This document shows positions 1 to 8,736 of a DNA stretch of 41,417 nucleotides, one piece after another. The DNA lies in assembly GCA_021770925.1 (NCBI GenBank), contig JAETPY010000011.1:1-41417 (forward strand), in the 5' to 3' direction. The notes below the pieces were generated by a model. The model had not been told where the DNA came from. It saw nothing but the letters and a program-made list of their open reading frames with translations, and searched no databases. Within the stretch, counting starts at the first letter, position 1. Each line of letters begins with the position of its first letter. The stretch comes from Erysipelotrichaceae bacterium. GTDB lineage: Bacteria > Bacillota_I > Bacilli_A > Erysipelotrichales > Coprobacillaceae. Both the position numbers and the translations under genes were made by a program.

Positions 1-499
1 TGATATTAATAATTGTATCTTGATCACTAGTAGCCAAATATTGAATTTTTAAAATATCTTTATCCAAAGTATATACTGCTTTGAAATCTAAATTTCCTGG
101 ATATCCTTCTTCACCGTCTTTAGATAAATAACTAAACTCAATAGAATCACCTTCAATTCTATAATCAAAAACTTGATAAGAAAAACCCTTAATCCCGCCA
201 TGTAAACAATTTGGTCCATTATTTATTGGTAAATTATATATTTTACTATTTAAACTAAATCTTCCTTTACCAATTCGATTAGCTGTTCTTCCCACTAACG
301 CCCCTAAATAAGCATCTTTAGTCTGATAATCATTAAAATTATCATATCCCAGTACTACATCATCAATATTTCCATCTTTATCTTTCATTAGTACTTTTAC
401 AATTGTACAACCATAATTAGAAACAACTACTGTTAATTCATCACTTTTCATTTCAATTAAATCGATCTGATCATCAATTTTTTCAATTACTTGAATCAT
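1..499 (-). CDS. galM: Aldose 1-epimerase (mutarotase), C-terminus off window
   Basis: Reading leftward from an ATG at 499, the frame is open to the window edge (166 codons). Seen: residues VVLGYDNFNDY, a GALVGRTANRIGKGRF segment and PNCLHGGIKGF, which are the conserved N-terminal half of the GalM family (LGY, GRxANRI, LHGG). The family converts beta- to alpha-aldoses, feeding galactose into the Leloir pathway in the cytoplasm. The start follows the galT stop by one base, and its AAGGAG ribosome site lies inside the galT 3' end, so the two genes are probably co-transcribed and translationally coupled. The C-terminal half, including the catalytic Glu, lies outside the window and cannot be checked. 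Confidence 0.9.
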   Translation of the reverse strand, partial: MIQVIEKIDDQIDLIEMKSDELTVVVSNYGCTIVKVLMKDKDGNIDDVVLGYDNFNDYQTKDAYLGALVGRTANRIGKGRFSLNSKIYNLPINNGPNCLHGGIKGFSYQVFDYRIEGDSIEFSYLSKDGEEGYPGNLDFKAVYTLDKDILKIQYLATSDQDTIINI

Positions 500-500
500 T

Positions 501-1997
501 TTATTCTCCTTTCAATACTAAATTAACAAAACTTGTCAAACCAGCAATTCCTTGATCATCCATCTTAAATACTCCAGCATCTTCAAGCACGCTAACAAAC
601 TTGATCGTCACCGCTTCTTTTAAAATCTCATCAACATTACCTTCAGTAAAATCATAATTACTAATCAAATATTTATACCAGTCTTTATGTTTTTCTAATT
701 CTTGATATTTGTTAATATCAATTTTCTTTAATAAACATTCTCTTAATAGTTTTAACTCATCTTTTAAACGGGCTGGCAGGATAGCTAATCCCATTACCTC
801 TATTAAACCAATGTTCTCTTTTTTTATATGATGAGATTCTTGATGGGGATGGAAAATACCATCTGGATATTTATCACTAGTACGATTATTTCTTAATACT
901 AGATCAATTTGATATTTGTTGCCTTTCATTCTTGCAATAGGGGTAACTGTATTATGTGGCGTATCATCAGTGTAAGCAATAATATCAAAAACTGGTTCAC
1001 TAAAATCTCGCCAATAATTCAATACATCATTTGACAATTGTATCAATTCTTCCTTGTTTTCAGAAGTTAATCTAATTGTTGATAACGGCCATTTTACAAT
1101 TTCAATTATTGTATGAGAAAATTTATCACATTCTAATGTTTCTAATACTTCTGCCCCTTGAATCGGAAACTCGTAATTACCACCCTGATAATGATCATGA
1201 GATAAAATAGATCCTCCAACAATTGGTAAATCGGCATTAGAACCAATCATATAGTGAGGAAAAATATCTAAAAATGTAAATAGATTTCTAAAAGTATTTT
1301 CATTAATCTCCATTGGTTTATGCTCTTCATTAAAAACAATACAGTGTTCATCATAATATACATATGGTGAGTATTGTAAATAATAATTACCAGTATTTAA
1401 TTTTAAAGGAATAACGCGATGAGTTTGTCTAGCTGCCCGATTTAAATCACCTTTAAAGCCAACATTTTCTTTGCATAATAAACATTTGGGATAATCGCTT
1501 GATTTAATCAATTTGGCCTTAGCAATTTCTTTGGGATCTTTTTCGGGTTTAGATAAATTAATTGAAATTTCAATATTTCCATATTTAACATATTTTTTCC
1601 AACGAATATTTCTATCTGTTCTACTTTTTCTTATATAGTTTGATGCAATCGATAGATGATAATAATAGTCAGTAGCTAGTTGAGGATTAATTTTATATTT
1701 TTGTTTAAACGTTTCTATTATTGTATGAGGACGAGGCATTATGCAATTCATTATTTTAGTATCGAATAAATCACGACTTGTAACATTATCTTCAATCAAT
1801 CCTTTATCTACTGCTTTATCTAATATTTTCTCTAAAATTGGAGCAGCCAATGGGAAATGTTCGTTTATATCTACATTTTCAAAATTATCTTCATCTAATA
1901 AATCTAATAATAAATTTACTGAATAGTCATACTCATCCATTGTAATCATTTCTTTATCTAAAGCAAACTGAATCAACTGGTTTATTTCATAATTCAT
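501..1997 (-). CDS. galT: UDP-glucose--hexose-1-phosphate uridylyltransferase, class II
   Basis: 498 aa, the usual length for the class II (Firmicute) GalT family, which is clearly longer than the roughly 350-aa class I enzymes. It exchanges UMP between UDP-glucose and galactose-1-phosphate in the Leloir pathway. Visible landmarks are MNCIMPRPHTI (about 86), HRVIPL (about 193), and GGSILSHDHYQGG around 262-274, whose His-X-His-X-Gln-like core (HDHYQ) is the expected catalytic region for nucleotidyl transfer. An AGGAG ribosome site precedes the ATG at 1997. A good leftward promoter lies 30-58 bp upstream. It is followed directly by galM, and a LacI-family regulator is divergent, forming a compact galactose cluster. 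galK and galE are not in the window. Confidence 0.93.
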   Translation of the reverse strand: MNYEINQLIQFALDKEMITMDEYDYSVNLLLDLLDEDNFENVDINEHFPLAAPILEKILDKAVDKGLIEDNVTSRDLFDTKIMNCIMPRPHTIIETFKQKYKINPQLATDYYYHLSIASNYIRKSRTDRNIRWKKYVKYGNIEISINLSKPEKDPKEIAKAKLIKSSDYPKCLLCKENVGFKGDLNRAARQTHRVIPLKLNTGNYYLQYSPYVYYDEHCIVFNEEHKPMEINENTFRNLFTFLDIFPHYMIGSNADLPIVGGSILSHDHYQGGNYEFPIQGAEVLETLECDKFSHTIIEIVKWPLSTIRLTSENKEELIQLSNDVLNYWRDFSEPVFDIIAYTDDTPHNTVTPIARMKGNKYQIDLVLRNNRTSDKYPDGIFHPHQESHHIKKENIGLIEVMGLAILPARLKDELKLLRECLLKKIDINKYQELEKHKDWYKYLISNYDFTEGNVDEILKEAVTIKFVSVLEDAGVFKMDDQGIAGLTSFVNLVLKGE

Positions 1998-2026
1998 ACA
2001 TTTTCTCCTCTCTTATAGACAGTTTT

Positions 2027-2055
2027 ATTTTATCGTTTATATAATAAATTGTCAA
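2027..2055 (-). promoter_or_regulatory. Probable galT-galM promoter
   Basis: On the minus strand TTGACA (2050-2055) is followed after exactly 17 bp by TAAAAT (2027-2032), about 30 bp upstream of the galT start. The -35 is a perfect consensus hexamer. This is the best leftward promoter in the galT/galR divergent region. Confidence 0.7.
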
Positions 2056-2060
2056 TTATT

Positions 2061-2111
2061 TTTACTAAAATTTAGGTAAATCTTTACTATTAAGTTGACT
2101 AAAGTTTACTT
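2061..2111. promoter_or_regulatory. Candidate GalR operators in galT/galR divergent region
   Basis: Two imperfect palindromes sit just upstream of the galT -35. TTTACTAAAATTTAGGTAAA (2061-2080) matches its own reverse complement at 16 of 20 positions; AAGTTGACTAAAGTTTACTT (2092-2111) matches at 14 of 20. Both share TTTAC/GTAAA and ACTAAA-type half-sites and are about 31 bp apart. Position between a galactose operon and a LacI-family gene makes them plausible operators. Binding is inferred. Confidence 0.4.
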
Positions 2112-2210
2112 ATAAATTATAATGTATTTATAAGATAAAATATAAATATTTACTATATATTGATTAAAAACAATGATAAAGCTTTTGATAACCATTTTAT
2201 TTTAAACAGA

Positions 2211-2219
2211 TGCTATAAT
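2211..2219 (+). promoter_or_regulatory. Extended -10 promoter element for galR-like gene
   Basis: TGCTATAAT is a perfect extended -10 (TGnTATAAT); no good -35 is present, as is common for extended -10 promoters. It would give an untranslated leader of about 110 nt before the ATG at 2336. A second TATAAT at 2302-2307 is closer but lacks a recognisable -35. Confidence 0.45.
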
Positions 2220-2335
2220 TCAAAGACAAAAAATTGAAATATCCCACTATTAAGAAGATAATTTCTTTTATCTAGAACTTTTATATTAATCAAAAATAGG
2301 ATATAATATTATAAAATAAGATAAGGAGGAAAATC

Positions 2336-3334
2336 ATGGCTACAATTAAAGATATTGCCAATCTTGCAAATGTTTCTAGTGCTACTGTTTCTAGAATTCT
2401 TAATAATGATAAAACCCTGTCAGTTCCTGAAGAAACAAGACGCGCTGTTTTTAATGCGGCCAAAGAGTTAAATTATACAAAAAAAAGAAAGGTTACAAAA
2501 AATGATTTTACATTAGGTATTGTCCAATGGTATTCATTGCAGCAGGAAATTGATGATCCATATTATTTACAAATTAGACAAGGAATTGAAAATTTTTGTT
2601 TACAAAATCAGATTAGTGTTATACGTACTTTTAGATCTGATCAAAATTATCTTGAAGCCCTTAAAAATGTAGATGGTTTAATTTGTATTGGCAAATTTAA
2701 TAATCGTGAAATTGTTCAATTTAAAAAAATATCAAATAAAATTATTTTTTTAGATATGAAAAATCCAAATCATGAAGACAGCACAATTACATTAGATTTT
2801 AATAAGGCAGTAACCGATGCTTTAACGTATTTAAAAATTTTAAATCATAAAAAAATCGGTTTTTTAGGTGGAAGAGAATATATAGATGACAGCATATTAT
2901 ACCATGATAATCGTAAAGAAATATTCATTGAATTTTGCAAACAAAATGATATTAAATATGAACCATATTTATTAGAAGGTGAATTTTCTAATGAATCCGG
3001 CTATACAATGATGATTGATATGATTAATCAAGGTGATCTACCAACTGCAATATTTTGTGCTAGTGATCCAATAGCAATTGGAGCCTTAAGAGCTTTGCAG
3101 GAGCGTAATATTCGAGTTCCTGAAGATATTTCATTAGTTGGTTTTGATGATATCAAGGCTGCCAGCTTTACAACCCCCCCTTTAACAACCGTATTTGCGC
3201 CTGCTGATTTAATGGGAGAGTATGGTGCCAGTATTGTATATAATATTTTAAGCAGGTATTCTTCTCCTACACCAATGCAAATAACTCTACCATGTGTATT
3301 AATTGAAAGAGAATCTTGTAAAGAAATCGATTAA
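2336..3334 (+). CDS. galR: LacI/GalR-family transcriptional regulator
   Basis: 332 aa. The first 50 residues are a textbook LacI helix-turn-helix with hinge (ATIKDIANLANVSSATVSRILN). This is followed by a periplasmic-binding-protein-like effector domain with the SDPIAIGALRALQERNIRVPEDISLVGFDDI segment near 245-275, characteristic of sugar-sensing members. AAGGAGG precedes the ATG. Divergence from galT-galM and the LGIVQWYS segment near residue 60, similar to galactose regulators of streptococci and lactobacilli as I recall them, favour GalR: a repressor (sometimes activator) released by galactose. The ligand is inferred from context, and other sugars are possible. A Rho-independent terminator overlaps its stop. 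Confidence 0.85.
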   Translation: MATIKDIANLANVSSATVSRILNNDKTLSVPEETRRAVFNAAKELNYTKKRKVTKNDFTLGIVQWYSLQQEIDDPYYLQIRQGIENFCLQNQISVIRTFRSDQNYLEALKNVDGLICIGKFNNREIVQFKKISNKIIFLDMKNPNHEDSTITLDFNKAVTDALTYLKILNHKKIGFLGGREYIDDSILYHDNRKEIFIEFCKQNDIKYEPYLLEGEFSNESGYTMMIDMINQGDLPTAIFCASDPIAIGALRALQERNIRVPEDISLVGFDDIKAASFTTPPLTTVFAPADLMGEYGASIVYNILSRYSSPTPMQITLPCVLIERESCKEID

Positions 3335-3356
3335 AAATCGATTTCTTTTATTTTAA
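3319..3356 (+). terminator. Terminator of galR-like gene
   Basis: AAAGAAATCGAT (3320-3331) and ATCGATTTCTTT (3337-3348) form a perfect 12-bp stem with a 5-nt loop, followed by TTTATTTT. The stem overlaps the last codons of the gene. Confidence 0.85.
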
Positions 3357-3360
3357 AATA

Positions 3361-3402
3361 ATAAAACATACTGGGAGTTATCAGTACCAATATGTTTTAT
3401 TA
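3361..3402 (-). terminator. Probable terminator of the leftward surface-protein operon
   Basis: ATAAAACATA (3361-3370) and TATGTTTTAT pair as a 10-bp stem around a roughly 20-nt loop. Read leftward it follows the stop of the 1632-aa gene (3419) and leads into a T-rich stretch, so it fits as that operon's terminator. It may work in both directions between convergent genes. Confidence 0.55.
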
Positions 3403-3418
3403 AAAATCATAAAATAGA

Positions 3419-6400
3419 TCATTCTGTTCTATTTTTTCTCAAATAAACAAAAATCATCATAGAAATTAATAAAATAAATATAGCTAAACTACCGAAAAAT
3501 AATGGTTTATTTAAATACCAGCGTACAAAGAAATTACTGGATATTGTGAAATCATTAATTTCTTTAATGCTCTTATTCCCAGTTTTATCTGATGCAATTA
3601 TTTTTAAATTCTGCACACTGTTATCTTCAGGTATTGAAATTATAAGATTGCTATCATCAATTTTCTCGACATTTATAGCTTTATCGTTTAATAACACTTC
3701 AATCTTGTCTAACATTAAATTATCTTCTATTGATAATTCTACTTTTTTTATGGTTTCATTATAAATAGCATTAGATTTTAAATTATGGACTGCAATAGTC
3801 GGTGCTGTTTTATCTATTACAAAATTAATCCCAGCCTTTTTTTCTTCAAAAATATTTTCATTAATATTCCCTGCTGTATCTTTAGAAGTAGTTATTATTC
3901 TATATACTCCGTCCTTTTCAAATAATGATGATTTTAAATTATATGTATATCTATACCAGGCACTTTCTCTATTTTGAATAAATGTATAATCTATGCCTTC
4001 CTTCAACTCCTTAATTTGCCCGTTAATACTTAATTTAACTGATGATTCAACTAATTGATTAACATTTAATTCATCAAATATTATATTCTGACCTTTTTTA
4101 TTATAATGCTTGTTAATTATTTTAGATAATGTATCTGAAAAAACATATGTAGAACCAAATCTGTTAATTGAATACATAATATTTGTTTCTGATTTATTAC
4201 CAGCCTTATCATTTAAAAATGCTTGAATTGTATAAACATCGTCATTTTCCTTATCATGTTTCATATCATTGAAAACAAATACTTCACCATTTAATTGAGA
4301 TGATCTTGTTCCATCAATTTCCACTGCTCCACGATGATCACCAATTAAATTTATACTTAATTCGTTTATATCATAATTTGTATCTTTTGCAAAAACAGTT
4401 GGAATTACTTCCCCCGAATTTGCTGAATTTGCTTCAACACCACTTATAATCAGCTCTGGCGCTGTCTTATCAATATAGAATTCCTCTTTATTATAATCAT
4501 CCATTTTATTTCCAGCTTTGTCAATATACTCAATATCAAAACTATATAATGCATCTTGATCATATTTAATAATTGCAATATTTTTATCATTATTTTTTGT
4601 CCAATTACTTACTACTGGAAATGACTTTATAATTCCATCATCCACAGCAGTACCAATAATATTAATCCTACTCGAATCAAAGTTATGTTCATCAATTGTA
4701 ATAGTAGCTATTCTAGGTTGATTGAAATAGTTATTATTTTTAGCATTATTATTATCGTATGAAATATTTATTGTTGGTTTTGTTTTATCCAAAACAAATT
4801 TATCTGAATATGATCTATTTATATTAAAATCCATCATATCTTTTCCATCAACGAATACCTCATAATCAGCGTCTTCATTAAATATCATCTTTGTCTGATA
4901 AACAGCATTAATACTACCACTATTACCTGAAACTAATTGCCATTGCAATCTCAATCTATCAAGAATACCATTTTTTCTAACTACTACATTTATTAATTCA
5001 GAATCAAAGTTCATTTCATTTATTTTTAATGTTAAAACTCGATTTTCTTTATAAAAATCAGTGAAAGTATTATCCGCATTATAATTATCATACTCTGCTT
5101 CTAATACTGGGGCATCTAAATCTCGGTAGATTACACGTTCTATTTGTGACATATTTCCAGCATTATCCTTAGCAATTATTTTAATTGCTATTCTTCCATT
5201 ATCTTCACTTTGAAGAATATCGGTATTAAATTTAACATCAATTTTATCATTCTTACTTTTTGATAAATTATAGCATAGTTCGTTAATAATTTTACCATTT
5301 ACTTCAACATCAATAGAAGATAATCCCGAGCTATCTCTTACTTCATCGATATCACTAACTAAATAGCTAATTGTAACATTTTGATTAACCCATTCTTTAT
5401 GATCAATTATTTTGGTACTACCATCAATCTTTAATGAACTAATTACAGGGTTTTTATTATCAATAATAAGATTTTTAAATTCCTTTTCATTAGCCTCAAT
5501 AATCTTCTGTCCTAAATTATTTTCAGAAATCTTTTGTCCTAAATTATCTTCTGTTTGAATATAAGCATTAAAAAATTTATTTGTTAAATCAATCTTAAAA
5601 GTATATATCTCTTTATCTTGATCAATTTCATATGGTAAGACTCTTTGTATTATTTCATTATCAACAACGATATTCAAAAAAGTTTTATCTGCATTTATAC
5701 CAGAACTTGAATTAAAATCATAAATATCATTTAGTTTTACAATTATATCAACATCATCATTAGAACAATAAAATTTACCTGGTTCAAAAAAGAATAATTT
5801 TCCTTTTTCTTCTTTAATTGTTACTGTTTCAACTTCTGGAACCATAAAATCACGATATAATGTTAATGTCTTTTCTGTATCATTACCCGCTTTATCTATT
5901 ACAATAATTTGAATTAATAATTCTCCAGAATCTTCTTTGTAATATTCTGATAATTTTGCTGTATCTATAGTATCCACTATATCATCAATCTTTTTATCTA
6001 AATAAGTATTTTTTACATATTTTATACCATTTATATTAATAATTAATTCTTTAATACCCGAATTATCTATATTTTCCACTAAATCACTAATACCATAATC
6101 AATTATGACATCTTCACAAAACCACATTTTATTATTATATTCAATAATTTTTGAACTATCATTTTTAGAAACCTCTAACTTACTTATAGCTGGTTCTTTA
6201 TCATCAATTAAAATAGGCAAATCAAGTTGTTTATCATTACATTTATATTCTAAATTTTCGATCTGTGTAATATTTTCAACATTGTCTGAAACAATTAAAG
6301 ACATCGTAAAATTAGTATCTTTCTCATCTATTTCAAAAATATAGTTATCACTATTTTGATCTTCTTTTTTTCCTTGATAATCCCTAGATTCTTCTTTTCC

Positions 6401-8317
6401 ATTTTCTAAAAATTTAATTTTTAGAATTGGATGTTCTTCAATACCTGAAACAGCACTAAATTTGTTTTCACCATCTTTAATAACAACAGTAACAATAATA
6501 TTAGAATTAGTATAAGTTCCTAACTCATCAGAATAAATTTTTCCTTTTTCTGTAGTCAAAACAGCTTCTTCTACGACTGGTTCAAGATTATCAATATCAT
6601 TAATTTCAATCTTTTCACTTTTAACAACATTACCTAATTTATCTTTTACTTCAATATAATATATTCCATTTTCATAAACTGTTTTATTAAAATATCCATT
6701 ATTAATATCCCTTTCAAATATTGGCTCACTACCCTCTTTATAAATAGCAAAATCTTCTATACCTACACCAGAATCACTAGCTTCAACAAAAATATCAAAA
6801 CCACTTCTTTCATTTGAATATCTACCATATTCTTCAAACTTATTAATTGCTTTATGAGTATTAATAACTGGTGCATCATTGTCAACATTAATTATAACTT
6901 CTTCTGATTTCCTGATATTATTGCTTTCATCTTTAACATAAAAATAATAGATTCCCTTTTCATCAAAACAAAAAGTATTTTCTTCAACAAACTTTAAGTT
7001 ATTAATATCAATATCCTTATCTTTTTTACTATAAGCGTAGCTCAATATTGAATCTAATTTTTGATCATACGCTTCTATTTTAACTTCAACACCTGTACCG
7101 TATTCCTCACCAGCAGAATTAACTACAGAATTACAATATGTCAAATCTATATTTGAAATTACTGGTTTTTCTCGGTCTATAGTAATTTTTTTATTATTAT
7201 CTAATTGATCATATACTTTTATTGTAAATACTTTTTCAGGCAAAGTATCAAATTCAAATATACCATCTTTACTTTCTATTTCTATTCTTTCATTTTCATC
7301 ATTATAATAAGATAATATATATTTACTTATACCAGCACCATCATCATTAGCGTATACCGTTAAACTATTATTATCCACATCAAACTCATAAGATTTTTCT
7401 TCAAATTCTGGTGGTGTATAATCAATAGTATTAATTTCTATATTTACAGGTTTAAACAATATAATACCACTCTTTTTGTTTTTTATTTGACAATTATATG
7501 TAGCATTTTGACAAACATTAAAATTATTTTCATCTGTAAAACTGTTTTCTTCACCATCTTTTACTAGTGAATAACAATAATCTTCTTTTGAAAACTGGTT
7601 TTCTTTGTCTTCTTTTAAATTTATTTCAACATTAAATGATTTAGCCCAATATTCATTATCATTTTTTACACCATCAACTGGTATAATATTAGTTTCTATT
7701 TCTGGCAGTTTTTCTTTGATACCCAGGATATCTATTTGAAAGCTAGAACTGTTGTTAAATTCATCAATTAATTCTATTTTATATTTGTCATTACTTTCAA
7801 ATACCAATTGAACCTCTAAACTACTTGAATTAATATCTTTTTCATCAATTTTTTCTCCTGATAAGTTCAATACTTTATATTTACAAGTATCTTCAGAAAC
7901 ATTAAATAATACACTTGCCTTTTCATACATACGATTATTATTATCATATTCGATATATTGAAGATCTAAATTTTCATGGACAGGAGCAATTGTATCAACA
8001 TTTAATTCAATTGGTTCATTATCTAAAGTCTTTACATATAAGACATATTCTTTATTTTCTTCAACCACAAATTGTGGCTCTTCCTGGTATTTTGGGATTT
8101 CTTCTTTACTAGATACTAGAGCATATTGAATATCTGTAAGTTTATCAGCATTTTTCATTGTTACTGACAGCACATTATTTTCAACAATAATGGACTCTAC
8201 ATCTTTTGAACTAAACTCCTGCTTTTTTTCTAAAGCGCTAACATTAGTAATTCTAATATTTAAAAATAAATTAGTAATTACTAAAAATATACTAATAATT
8301 TTTTTTAACTTTTTCAC
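3419..8317 (-). CDS. Very large membrane-anchored surface protein with Ig-like repeats
   Basis: 1632 aa. Seen: an N-terminal signal peptide (basic KKLKK, hydrophobic IISIFLVITNLFL, cleavage near VSA about residue 28), about ten to twelve tandem modules of roughly 90-130 residues, and a C-terminal transmembrane helix (GSLAIFILLISMMIFVYL, about 1605-1625) with a short basic tail. Module boundaries are marked by recurring signatures such as DKAGN, DNAGN, DKTGN, then DKTAP, DDKEP or DNDAP, typical of bacterial Ig-like folds. There is no LPXTG sorting motif, so anchoring would be by the helix. An adhesin or stalk-like role is inferred. Its start overlaps the preceding stop by one base (TAATG), and it is the last gene of the phosphatase-kinase unit, so it may be displayed or regulated together with the Tad pilus. 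Partner and ligand are unknown. Confidence 0.8.
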   Translation of the reverse strand: MKKLKKIISIFLVITNLFLNIRITNVSALEKKQEFSSKDVESIIVENNVLSVTMKNADKLTDIQYALVSSKEEIPKYQEEPQFVVEENKEYVLYVKTLDNEPIELNVDTIAPVHENLDLQYIEYDNNNRMYEKASVLFNVSEDTCKYKVLNLSGEKIDEKDINSSSLEVQLVFESNDKYKIELIDEFNNSSSFQIDILGIKEKLPEIETNIIPVDGVKNDNEYWAKSFNVEINLKEDKENQFSKEDYCYSLVKDGEENSFTDENNFNVCQNATYNCQIKNKKSGIILFKPVNIEINTIDYTPPEFEEKSYEFDVDNNSLTVYANDDGAGISKYILSYYNDENERIEIESKDGIFEFDTLPEKVFTIKVYDQLDNNKKITIDREKPVISNIDLTYCNSVVNSAGEEYGTGVEVKIEAYDQKLDSILSYAYSKKDKDIDINNLKFVEENTFCFDEKGIYYFYVKDESNNIRKSEEVIINVDNDAPVINTHKAINKFEEYGRYSNERSGFDIFVEASDSGVGIEDFAIYKEGSEPIFERDINNGYFNKTVYENGIYYIEVKDKLGNVVKSEKIEINDIDNLEPVVEEAVLTTEKGKIYSDELGTYTNSNIIVTVVIKDGENKFSAVSGIEEHPILKIKFLENGKEESRDYQGKKEDQNSDNYIFEIDEKDTNFTMSLIVSDNVENITQIENLEYKCNDKQLDLPILIDDKEPAISKLEVSKNDSSKIIEYNNKMWFCEDVIIDYGISDLVENIDNSGIKELIININGIKYVKNTYLDKKIDDIVDTIDTAKLSEYYKEDSGELLIQIIVIDKAGNDTEKTLTLYRDFMVPEVETVTIKEEKGKLFFFEPGKFYCSNDDVDIIVKLNDIYDFNSSSGINADKTFLNIVVDNEIIQRVLPYEIDQDKEIYTFKIDLTNKFFNAYIQTEDNLGQKISENNLGQKIIEANEKEFKNLIIDNKNPVISSLKIDGSTKIIDHKEWVNQNVTISYLVSDIDEVRDSSGLSSIDVEVNGKIINELCYNLSKSKNDKIDVKFNTDILQSEDNGRIAIKIIAKDNAGNMSQIERVIYRDLDAPVLEAEYDNYNADNTFTDFYKENRVLTLKINEMNFDSELINVVVRKNGILDRLRLQWQLVSGNSGSINAVYQTKMIFNEDADYEVFVDGKDMMDFNINRSYSDKFVLDKTKPTINISYDNNNAKNNNYFNQPRIATITIDEHNFDSSRINIIGTAVDDGIIKSFPVVSNWTKNNDKNIAIIKYDQDALYSFDIEYIDKAGNKMDDYNKEEFYIDKTAPELIISGVEANSANSGEVIPTVFAKDTNYDINELSINLIGDHRGAVEIDGTRSSQLNGEVFVFNDMKHDKENDDVYTIQAFLNDKAGNKSETNIMYSINRFGSTYVFSDTLSKIINKHYNKKGQNIIFDELNVNQLVESSVKLSINGQIKELKEGIDYTFIQNRESAWYRYTYNLKSSLFEKDGVYRIITTSKDTAGNINENIFEEKKAGINFVIDKTAPTIAVHNLKSNAIYNETIKKVELSIEDNLMLDKIEVLLNDKAINVEKIDDSNLIISIPEDNSVQNLKIIASDKTGNKSIKEINDFTISSNFFVRWYLNKPLFFGSLAIFILLISMMIFVYLRKNRTE
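5501..5554 (-). repeat. 27-bp tandem duplication inside the Ig-like protein gene
   Basis: Two adjacent 27-bp units give the residues NNLGQKISE and NNLGQKIIE back to back. The reading frame is kept. It is a recent in-frame duplication within a loop of one module. Confidence 0.7.
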
Positions 8318-8736
8318 TATAATTTCACCTCATCAATTGTTTTTTCTGTATTAATTACCATTTCAGTATCTTCTAAAATAAATTCTATTTCTTCATTAAC
8401 TCTTTGTTCCATTAAATCAATGGTTGGACTACTTAAAATTGTTGTACTATCACCATCCAATACTTTTGTTTTACTGTTAAAAGATATTGGTTCATTATTA
8501 AACAATATCTCCTCTGTTTTATTTTTATTTTGAGAAATAATAAAATCAGATTTTTTCTTATTTATATGCATTCCCTTACTAATTTCTTTTATTTCATTTA
8601 ATGCTGTTTTACCAGTTAAAAAATTATAAACCTTTTTAATATCGTAATGAAAATATAGAAAAACTGTCATTATGAAAAAAATGACTGATAAAACAAAACA
8701 GATTATTGCAATTACTTTAAACATTGCTGCTTCCAT
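8317..8736 (-). CDS. Small single-pass membrane protein with TTIL motif
   Basis: 139 aa, family not recognised. One N-terminal transmembrane helix (VIAIICFVLSVIFFIMTVFLYF, about 8-29) is followed by a charged, probably cytoplasmic segment. Around residues 88-103 is TKVLDGDSTTILSSPTID, resembling the threonine-rich TTVL segments of the FHA protein encoded upstream. The C-terminus is strongly acidic (EEIEFILEDTEMV). The gene sits between the kinase and the giant surface protein with one-base TAATG overlaps at both ends, so the three products are made together. A role linking the kinase to the surface protein, or as a kinase substrate, is inferred only from position and this motif. Confidence 0.75.
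   Translation of the reverse strand: MEAAMFKVIAIICFVLSVIFFIMTVFLYFHYDIKKVYNFLTGKTALNEIKEISKGMHINKKKSDFIISQNKNKTEEILFNNEPISFNSKTKVLDGDSTTILSSPTIDLMEQRVNEEIEFILEDTEMVINTEKTIDEVKL

Noticed and set aside
2174-2190. Possible cre site around TGATAAAGCTTTTGATA upstream of the galactose regulator
   Set aside because: The length and centre do not fit the 14-bp cre consensus, and the symmetry is weak.
3419-8317. Several small plus-strand open frames opposite the Ig-like protein gene
   Set aside because: They have no ribosome sites and lie antisense to a long coherent coding frame.
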